This document shows, piece after piece, positions 1-5,071 of a DNA stretch of 5,071 nt. Both the position numbers and the translations under genes were made by a program. Each line of letters begins with the position of its first letter. The stretch's first letter is position 1. Source of the DNA: Glaciecola sp964446865 (lineage in GTDB: Bacteria > Pseudomonadota > Gammaproteobacteria > Enterobacterales > Alteromonadaceae); assembly GCA_964446865.1 (NCBI GenBank), contig CAYURD010000170.1:1-5071 (forward strand), read 5' to 3'. A model generated the notes under the pieces. That model was not told the DNA's origin, did no database searches, and saw only the letters and a program-made list of their open reading frames with translations.

Positions 1-1881
1 TTGGGTGCCTTAATTATCGCACTGGGGATGCTGGTCGATAACGCCATTGTGGTGACCGAAGGTATATTAGTTGGGACACAAAAAGGCGAAGACAAACTTA
101 AAGTGACTAAAAAGATTATCGACCGTTCAATTTGGCCACTACTTGGCGGTACTTTAGTCGGGATTATCGCGTTTGCGCCCATTGGACTTGCGCCAGGGCA
201 AACAGCTGAATATACAGGGCACTTATTCTGGGTGGTTATGATTTCACTCATGTATAGCTGGATTTTTGCAATTACCATTGTGCCATTTTTAGGTGACTTA
301 CTCTTTAAACAAGCCCCACCCAGTTCAGAAGTGGCTGCTGAAGGTAAGTTGATGGTTACGTACAAACGCTTTATGCGGGTTATGTTAGCTAAGCGCTATA
401 TTCCGATAGGCATTACAGTGGTATTGTTTTTAGTTGCCGTATATGGTTTCCAGTTTGTCAAAGCAGGCTTTTTCCCAGCATCAACCACCCCGCAAATCGT
501 GGTAGATTATTGGCTGCCAGAAGGTACCGATATTTCACAAACTAAAAGTGACATGCTCGAAATTGAAGCGAAATTAACTGAGCTTGAAGGAATACAGGAT
601 GTGCAAACCCTTATTGGTGAGGGGGCCAGTCGTTATATGCTGGTGTATGGCCCAGAAAGTAATAATTCATCTTATGGACAATTTTTGTTAAAAACCGAAA
701 GCTATGAAGCTATCGCTGGAATAATCCCTATTATTCAAAACTCCCTAGACCAAGACTATCCCGACGCGCAAGCTAAAGTCTGGCAGTTCCAATTAGGACC
801 TGGTGGCGGCTCTAAGATTGAGGCAGAGTTTAGCGGCCCAGATCCCAAAGTGTTGCGCCGCTTAGCAGACGAAGCTAAAGCTATTATGCTTGCCGATGGC
901 CGTGCAATTTCAATAAAAGACGATTGGCGGCAGCCTGTTAGTATCATAGAGCCTGTATATTCAGCTACTCAAGGCCGTCGCTTAGGAATATCAAGAGAAG
1001 ATTTATCCAAAGGCCTTCAACAGAATTTTTCTGGTACATCGGTCGGTGTTTATCGCGAAGGTGATTCACTTATCCCGATCATAGCACGAGCCCCTGAGTC
1101 AGAGCGTGTCGATCCTAATTCAATCGGACAAGTACAACTAATCTCGCCAGCAACAGGTGCGGCTGTACCCGTTAATCAGGTGGTAGAAAGCATTAACACA
1201 GTATGGCGTGATTCCTTACTGAAGCGCGAAGATAGAATATGGCTAATTAAAGCACAAGCCGATCCTATAGCCGGAGATTTAGCGTCCGATTTATTTGTAC
1301 GCCTCAAACCACAAATTGAAGCGATGGCGCTGCCACCTGGCTATACACTTGCGTGGGGCGGTGAGCAAGGTGATAGCGCAGAGGCTAACGACGACCTCGC
1401 TAGCACGCTGCCACTGGGCTTTTTGGCCATGGTGTTGACAGTTGTTATTTTGTTTAACGCTTTACGACAACCCCTTGTAATTTGGTTAGTAGTTCCCTTG
1501 GCTTTAATTGGCGTAGTCCTTGGTTTATTAGTGACTGGCACGCCTATGGAGTTTATGGCAATTCTAGGACTATTGTCCTTATCAGGTCTACTTATTAAAA
1601 ATGGGATTGTACTTGTTGATCAAATGGATATAGAAATTGCTGAGGGTAAAGCCCGTTTTGACGCAGTTGTTGATTCGGCAGCAAGTAGGGTAAGGCCTGT
1701 TATGATGGGTGCGCTTACTACTGTGCTTGGTGTCATACCTTTATTTGCAGATGCATTTTTTAAATCAATGGCGGTAGTACTGGTATTTGGTTTAACTTTT
1801 GCCACTATTTTAACCCTTGTCGTTGTACCGGCGCTTTATGCGGTATTTTTCAAAATAGACAATAATGAAAGAGAGGCGTAA
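1..1881 (+). CDS. RND-family (HAE1-like) efflux permease, C-terminal part; 5' end outside window
   Basis: This is a proton-driven inner-membrane exporter subunit that would work with a periplasmic adaptor and an outer-membrane channel. The frame is open from base 1, so the first codon (TTG) is an internal Leu and not a start. The 626 visible residues begin in TM4 and match the C-terminal 60% or so of a protein of about 1,030 residues. Visible in order are TM4 with LVDNAIVVTEG (residues 11-21), TM5 (about 42-62), TM6 (74-98), TM7 (133-153), a large periplasmic porter/docking region (about 157-465, starting FFPASTTPQ), TM8 (469-487), TM9 (491-512), TM10 with LIKNGIVLVD (531-540), and TM11-12 (566-617, RVRPVMMGALTTVLG). 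By alignment in memory to AcrB, D407, K940 and R971 are kept as D13, K533 and R563, while D408 is N14 and T978 is G570. It lies 2 bp from an outer-membrane factor gene, so the two form an operon. The substrate is unknown; drug efflux is inferred from the family. Confidence 0.93.
   Translation: MGALIIALGMLVDNAIVVTEGILVGTQKGEDKLKVTKKIIDRSIWPLLGGTLVGIIAFAPIGLAPGQTAEYTGHLFWVVMISLMYSWIFAITIVPFLGDLLFKQAPPSSEVAAEGKLMVTYKRFMRVMLAKRYIPIGITVVLFLVAVYGFQFVKAGFFPASTTPQIVVDYWLPEGTDISQTKSDMLEIEAKLTELEGIQDVQTLIGEGASRYMLVYGPESNNSSYGQFLLKTESYEAIAGIIPIIQNSLDQDYPDAQAKVWQFQLGPGGGSKIEAEFSGPDPKVLRRLADEAKAIMLADGRAISIKDDWRQPVSIIEPVYSATQGRRLGISREDLSKGLQQNFSGTSVGVYREGDSLIPIIARAPESERVDPNSIGQVQLISPATGAAVPVNQVVESINTVWRDSLLKREDRIWLIKAQADPIAGDLASDLFVRLKPQIEAMALPPGYTLAWGGEQGDSAEANDDLASTLPLGFLAMVLTVVILFNALRQPLVIWLVVPLALIGVVLGLLVTGTPMEFMAILGLLSLSGLLIKNGIVLVDQMDIEIAEGKARFDAVVDSAASRVRPVMMGALTTVLGVIPLFADAFFKSMAVVLVFGLTFATILTLVVVPALYAVFFKIDNNEREA
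1871..1876 (+). promoter_or_regulatory. Shine-Dalgarno site for the outer-membrane factor gene
   Basis: GAGAGG sits inside the last codons of the RND gene, 7 bases before the ATG at 1884. It favours that start over the in-frame ATG at 1932, which has no comparable purine-rich site. Because the site lies within the upstream coding sequence, translational coupling to the RND gene is likely. Confidence 0.65.
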
Positions 1882-1883
1882 TA

Positions 1884-3305
1884 ATGGCGCAAATATTTTC
1901 TGACCTTAGCTTTAAAAATAAGCGCGCAACTATGACCGTGCTTGCTGCATTAACGTCACTTACCCTAGCTGGATGCGGTGCAACTGGCGAAAATAACTCG
2001 GCGGCAGCAAAACAAGCCGTTACGCAAAAAGTAGGCGAATTACCAGCTCAATTTGCGAGTATCCAAGAAAGGCTAGGCGCGGTTGAAGCTGGTTGGTTAG
2101 CGGCGTTAGACGATAAGCTTTTAACACAACTTGTCAATGAAGCCATCAAAAACAACTTCAATCTGCAAGCCGCAGCGGCAAGTGTCAGTGCATCACGAGC
2201 ATTAGCCAATCAGGCGGCGTCAGCGTTGTCACCGCAGCTCGGTGTCAGTACGGGCGTATCTGATGGTGGTCAGTTAGAAGGCCGTTCTAGAAGTAGTTTT
2301 AATACCTCTTTACAAGCCAGTTGGGAAGTGGATTTATGGGGCAAGATTGAGGCAGGCACACTGGCCGCCCAAGAAAGCCTAGCTGCCGCAGAAGCAGAAT
2401 ATATATTTTCACAATACTCATTGGCCGCGGGCGTTGCTCGTGCATATTTTGTAGCAATCGAGGCTAAGGAACAGCTTGCAGTTGCTCAACAAAGCTACGA
2501 TGCTATTAAACAAACGACTAAAATAGTAAATGTACAATTTGATAATGGTGTAGCCTCGCAACAAGATGTGTCATTGGCCAATGCTGAATTAGCTAGTGCC
2601 GATGATGCATTAATTTCTGCGCGTGGCGCGCAACGCGATGCAACAAGAGCGTTAGAGCTTTTATTGGGTAGATATCCTAGCGCAGAATTAGCAGTCGCCA
2701 CATCACTTCCTAGCGCACCAGAAGCAGTACCAGTAGGCTTGCCGTCAGAGTTATTAGAGCGTAGACCGGATTTAATTGCTGCAGAACGACAAGTTGCTGC
2801 TGCGTTTAACAGCCTAGATCAAGCGAAAGCAGCTAAGCTACCAAGTCTGTCGTTATCGTCTAACATAGGTGGCTCGTCAAATGACTTAAGTGAAGTATTA
2901 AACCCTACTAATCTTGCATGGCAAGCTATAGGTAATCTTGCAGCACCGCTAATTGACGGTGGTCGTCTAGATGCGGCAGTTGACGCCGCAACAGCTGAGC
3001 AAACCGCTGCCATTGCAAGCTATGCACAAGCTGCCTTGCAAGCTTTTGCTGATGTCGAAACAGCGCTTGACCAAGGTTCTGTGTTGCAACAAAGACAAGT
3101 TGCCCTTAGGCGTTCTTTAAGTGAAGCTGAAAATGCCTTACGCATTGCCAACTTACAGTTTGATGAGGGTGAAATTGCTTTATTGGATGTGTTACAAATT
3201 CAGCAGCGCGTGTTTAGTGCAAGACGCAATGTACTGTCAATTGACCGTGCGCAACTGAGTCAGTTCGTAGATCTTAATTTAGCACTTGGTGGAAGCTGGC
3301 AATAG
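1884..3305 (+). CDS. Outer-membrane efflux factor lipoprotein (TolC superfamily, OprM/NodT type)
   Basis: This is the outer-membrane exit duct of a tripartite efflux pump, acting as a trimer that spans the outer membrane and periplasm. The 473-residue length is normal for the OprM/NodT group. The N-terminus has basic residues (KNKR, 11-14), a hydrophobic stretch (17-29) and a lipobox LAGC with Cys31, so a signal-peptidase II lipoprotein is expected; Gly at +2 fits outer-membrane sorting. Two OEP repeats are visible. The first has WEVDLWGKI (147-155) and a long Ala/Gln-rich coiled coil (about 175-260). The second is introduced by ERRPDLIAAE (292-301), with APLIDGGRLDAA (354-365), helices (about 370-460) and the family ending LALGGSW (466-472). 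The gene starts 2 bp after the RND stop, so the two are co-transcribed and presumably partners. Starting at Met17 would leave almost no basic n-region, so Met1 is preferred. No truncation is seen. Confidence 0.94.
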   Translation: MAQIFSDLSFKNKRATMTVLAALTSLTLAGCGATGENNSAAAKQAVTQKVGELPAQFASIQERLGAVEAGWLAALDDKLLTQLVNEAIKNNFNLQAAAASVSASRALANQAASALSPQLGVSTGVSDGGQLEGRSRSSFNTSLQASWEVDLWGKIEAGTLAAQESLAAAEAEYIFSQYSLAAGVARAYFVAIEAKEQLAVAQQSYDAIKQTTKIVNVQFDNGVASQQDVSLANAELASADDALISARGAQRDATRALELLLGRYPSAELAVATSLPSAPEAVPVGLPSELLERRPDLIAAERQVAAAFNSLDQAKAAKLPSLSLSSNIGGSSNDLSEVLNPTNLAWQAIGNLAAPLIDGGRLDAAVDAATAEQTAAIASYAQAALQAFADVETALDQGSVLQQRQVALRRSLSEAENALRIANLQFDEGEIALLDVLQIQQRVFSARRNVLSIDRAQLSQFVDLNLALGGSWQ

Positions 3306-3317
3306 CCAGCTATTGCC
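3298..3317 (+). other. Perfect inverted repeat over the outer-membrane factor stop codon
   Basis: GGCAATAG (3298-3305) and CTATTGCC (3310-3317) are perfect reverse complements around a 4-base CCAG loop. The left arm contains the last codons and the TAG stop. No T-run follows directly, so on its own it is not a standard intrinsic terminator. It could protect the mRNA 3' end or act together with the next hairpin. Confidence 0.55.
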
Positions 3318-3318
3318 C

Positions 3319-3353
3319 GTCGATATTAAAATTTCATAATTTCGACTTATTTT
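3319..3353 (+). terminator. Probable AT-rich rho-independent terminator of the RND/outer-membrane factor operon
   Basis: GTCGATATTA (3319-3328) pairs with TAATTTCGAC (3337-3346), giving 5 bp, one T-T mismatch and 4 bp around an 8-base loop. TTATTTT follows (3347-3353). The position 14 bp after the operon's last stop fits a plus-strand terminator. The stem is AT-rich and interrupted, so it may be weak. Read on the minus strand it is followed by GGGCAATAG and not by a T-run, so it is less suited to end pldA. Confidence 0.5.
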
Positions 3354-3483
3354 AAAACAGCCCAAAACCCATCAATCAAGAAGAAAGGGGATGAGATAGG
3401 TCTTACCGTGCTAGGGAGATGAATTCAGTGCCCCAAACTTTGTTAACGTCATAAATCTACACTGAGATAAATAGAACATAGCG
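3354..3483. other. Convergent intergenic stretch with no assignable feature
   Basis: This is the rest of the gap between the two convergent gene sets. I see no supported ORF, RNA gene or insertion-sequence end. No clear minus-strand hairpin with a T-tail follows the pldA stop; the candidate stems there are about 4 bp (for example ATCT/AGAT around CAGTGT in the minus reading). How pldA transcription ends is therefore unresolved. Confidence 0.5.
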
Positions 3484-4512
3484 TTATTGTAAAACGTTAT
3501 TTAAAGATATCCCTATACCTAAGCGAGTTTGGTGATGGTTGTAGTCTATCAAGCTCTCGCCGTATCCATTGAAGGCTGTTACATATCCTCTCAAGGTGCC
3601 ATATAAGGGGAAGCTAAAGTTTAATTCTGCTCCACCTCGGTTAGTTGAAAAGTTCTGTCTTCCTAAAAAGCCAAACTCATATTTTTCGTATTTATAGACC
3701 ATCCCTAATTCGAAATTACCCATAAAATCTTCAATATCTGGGTTGTCGTCACCGTTAGGATCAAACTCAAACTTTTTTTCATCTTCTTCCAAGCGATACC
3801 AAGGCTTAACCGATAAAACAAAGTTGTTTTTTGCAAATAAGAAGTTTGCATATACCCTGTTCCATGATCTGGATAAATTTTGCGCTCTACCATTTGATTG
3901 ATGTTCTATACCTAAAACAACAGATGTATTGATACCAAAAGGTTTCCAAGCGGTTGGTGCTAAATAAAATAACTCAGGTTGATAATTCGTTTCTCGAAAT
4001 GGCTTAGAAATGCCATTTGCATAAATTTGCCACCAAGCTTGCAAAGTAAAGCCCATATATAAGCCATCGCCATCTACTAACAGGCTTGAAGTATTTAACG
4101 GTACTTTTAAGCTTAGTTGAAACTTAGCTTCGTTGTCTTCTAGGTTTTCTTCAAAACCATCAAGTGTGCTATATGCACTTTTGTTGATGCCACTACTAGT
4201 TACAATAGGTAGCACATAATTGGGTTTGTGGGGAGTAATAACCCAGCTTGAAAATTGCGTATCTCTTTCTTTATTTAGTCGCTGACTAATAAGACCACCG
4301 CCAGTTTTGTCGTTGGTATCGACATTATTGTTCTCAACCGACACTAAAGATGCACGACATTGCTCTCTTATTTCTTTTAGTGTCAGGTTTTCACTGCTAT
4401 TAAGTGCTTTGTCACTTACACAAGCTTCATAGTCGGCATCTTGCGCAGACGCTGCAAAAGATAAAAATGAAACAGCCAATAGCGTTGGTAATAAAAGTGA
4501 CGATTTTGTCAC
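3484..4512 (-). CDS. pldA: Outer-membrane phospholipase A (OMPLA)
   Basis: This is a calcium-dependent outer-membrane beta-barrel enzyme that hydrolyses acyl esters of phospholipids (A1, A2 and lysophospholipase activity) and removes phospholipid from the outer leaflet. The 342 residues start with a Sec signal peptide (about 1-23, AASA then Gln24). Next comes an extension to about residue 90 with Cys31 and Cys52, then the barrel. The signature EHQSNGR..LSRSWNR (203-219) carries the triad His204, Ser206 and Asn218, with the same spacing as E. coli His142, Ser144 and Asn156. Calcium-site equivalents Ser169, Arg209, Ser214 and Asp256 are present, but E. coli Asp149 is Gln211. PFRETNYQPELF (171-182), GGAELNFSFPL (293-303) and GYGESLIDYN (316-325) are strongly family-like. 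The start is GTG with a good Shine-Dalgarno site. It lies 38 bp after the DUF3313 gene, so co-transcription is possible; no clear own promoter is seen. Length exceeds E. coli PldA (289 residues) because of the extension and an acidic insertion near 241-254. Confidence 0.96.
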   Translation of the reverse strand: MTKSSLLLPTLLAVSFLSFAASAQDADYEACVSDKALNSSENLTLKEIREQCRASLVSVENNNVDTNDKTGGGLISQRLNKERDTQFSSWVITPHKPNYVLPIVTSSGINKSAYSTLDGFEENLEDNEAKFQLSLKVPLNTSSLLVDGDGLYMGFTLQAWWQIYANGISKPFRETNYQPELFYLAPTAWKPFGINTSVVLGIEHQSNGRAQNLSRSWNRVYANFLFAKNNFVLSVKPWYRLEEDEKKFEFDPNGDDNPDIEDFMGNFELGMVYKYEKYEFGFLGRQNFSTNRGGAELNFSFPLYGTLRGYVTAFNGYGESLIDYNHHQTRLGIGISLNNVLQ

Positions 4513-4517
4513 GAGAT

Positions 4518-4524
4518 CCTCTCC
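4518..4524 (-). promoter_or_regulatory. Strong Shine-Dalgarno site supporting the GTG start of pldA
   Basis: GGAGAGG on the minus strand lies 5 bases before the GTG at 4512-4510. This spacing, followed directly by a good signal peptide (MTKSSLLLPTLLAVSF), fixes the start despite the non-ATG codon. Confidence 0.75.
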
Positions 4525-4550
4525 AATATTTTACGGGCTTAGTTCTTGTT

Positions 4551-5071
4551 TTAATTCTGGGCTTTTTTGTGCGCCTCATCAAGCGCGTTCGCAAAGCCTG
4601 TTGCCCAGTTATCAAATGATGCTTTTATATCGCTCGTAGTAGATAAAGGATTGCCGTTAAACATATAGCTGCCGCGGCTACTCTCTAGAACAACTGCATT
4701 TACTTGCTCTGATATAGAATCTGTAAATACCGCTTCTACAGTGACTTCACCTACACTCGTAGATAAACCCGGCACAACTAATATAGACACGTTAGTTGCT
4801 GCTGTTGGGATTTGCATATCAGTAATTGTAAAGCCAATAATCATCGTTTCATCCGACGCGTCGGTAACAAGTTCGTAGCCATGTTTTGACAATTCTTGAC
4901 TCATGGCGTTTTCAAGATAAGCTTGCATTTCGGTTAAATCTTCAACCGATACTTCTTTAATATTAGGGTTGTCATCATTAAACGCGATTGGCTCAATAAT
5001 AAACTTAGTATATTGCTCAAGTCCTGGCGCACCATCTCTAGTATAAACAAGCGTTGGTAAAAATTGCTCTC
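4551..5071 (-). CDS. DUF3313-like protein, probable lipoprotein, C-terminal part; 5' end outside window
   Basis: The frame is open to the right edge, so the Met at 4928 is internal: a further 47 codons read upstream of it without a stop, including FLPTLVYTRDG and YTKFIIEPIAF. In all, 172 residues are visible. The layout resembles DUF3313 (PF11769), known from memory as a family of uncharacterised proteobacterial lipoproteins. It has an early '(Y)xKxIIEPI' strand, a helix (LTEMQAYLENAMSQELSKHGYEL), a strand like 'IIGFTITDMQIP', a Gly/Val-rich stretch (ILVVPGLSTSVGEVTVEAVF), 'DSISEQVNAVV', and a closing helix with FDNWATGFANALDE. The signal peptide and lipobox would lie outside the window, so secretion is inferred only. 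No enzymatic motif is visible and the function is unknown. It precedes pldA by 38 bp on the same strand. The family call rests on pattern recognition and has not been tested by a profile search. Confidence 0.72.
   Translation of the reverse strand, partial: EQFLPTLVYTRDGAPGLEQYTKFIIEPIAFNDDNPNIKEVSVEDLTEMQAYLENAMSQELSKHGYELVTDASDETMIIGFTITDMQIPTAATNVSILVVPGLSTSVGEVTVEAVFTDSISEQVNAVVLESSRGSYMFNGNPLSTTSDIKASFDNWATGFANALDEAHKKAQN

Noticed and set aside
1..3. TTG at base 1 as a start codon for the RND gene
   Set aside because: The protein begins in mid-TM4 of a family that needs the preceding 400 or so residues; the open frame simply runs off the window edge.
756..1805. Three short minus-strand ORFs (61-66 codons) inside the RND gene
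   Set aside because: They lie fully antisense to strongly family-like coding sequence and have no recognisable protein features; treated as shadows.
3387..3434. GGGG ... CCCC pair as a long stem in the convergent gap
   Set aside because: Only the 4-base ends pair; the 40-base interior does not form a continuous stem, and no T-run follows on the minus strand.
3440..3475. TTGTTA with a downstream GAGATAAAT as a plus-strand promoter reading antisense into pldA
   Set aside because: The -10 match is poor and nothing downstream suggests a transcript.
4528..4533. TAAAAT on the minus strand as a -10 element for pldA
   Set aside because: No acceptable -35 element lies 16-19 bases upstream, and the start point would fall almost on the ribosome site. 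Such matches are expected by chance in AT-rich spacers.
4404..4619. Plus-strand 71-codon ORF across the pldA start and the 3' end of the DUF3313 gene
   Set aside because: It is antisense to two well-supported genes, matches no family I recognise, and has no clear ribosome site; its hydrophobic stretch arises from AT-rich antisense sequence.
4926..4928. Met codon as the start of the DUF3313-like protein
   Set aside because: The same frame stays open to the window edge with family-like residues (FIIEPI), so this Met is internal.

Overview
The window reads as a chromosomal piece from a Gram-negative gammaproteobacterium, probably a marine member of the Alteromonadales. Four things suggest this: a tripartite-type RND pump gene followed by its outer-membrane channel, an outer-membrane phospholipase A of the marine type with a long N-terminal extension, a DUF3313-type protein, and a moderately AT-rich base composition. 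The genus cannot be fixed from the sequence alone.

Layout: positions 1-1881 (+) hold the C-terminal part, roughly 60%, of an RND (HAE1-like) inner-membrane exporter whose N-terminus lies off the left edge. Two bases after its stop, 1884-3305 (+) encodes a complete TolC/OprM/NodT-type outer-membrane factor lipoprotein. A hairpin spanning that gene's stop codon and a second AT-rich hairpin with a T-rich tail (3298-3353) probably end this operon. The rest of the 178-bp convergent gap, to 3483, shows nothing I can assign. On the minus strand, 4512-3484 is a complete outer-membrane phospholipase A (pldA) with an intact catalytic triad, a GTG start and a strong Shine-Dalgarno sequence. Just upstream on the same strand, 5071-4551 is the C-terminal part of a DUF3313-like protein whose start lies off the right edge.

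How the genes work together: the RND permease and outer-membrane factor almost certainly form a drug or small-molecule efflux pump with a periplasmic adaptor encoded to the left of the window. The phospholipase and the DUF3313 protein are close enough (38 bp) to be co-transcribed, and both are probably envelope proteins, but no functional link between them is shown. All four genes are ordinary envelope genes. I do not see a new mobile, defence or RNA system. The points worth a second look are at residue level: a substituted proton-relay aspartate in the RND pump, the phospholipase N-terminal extension, dimer-interface residue and acidic insertion, the pldA/DUF3313 pairing, and the tandem hairpins.
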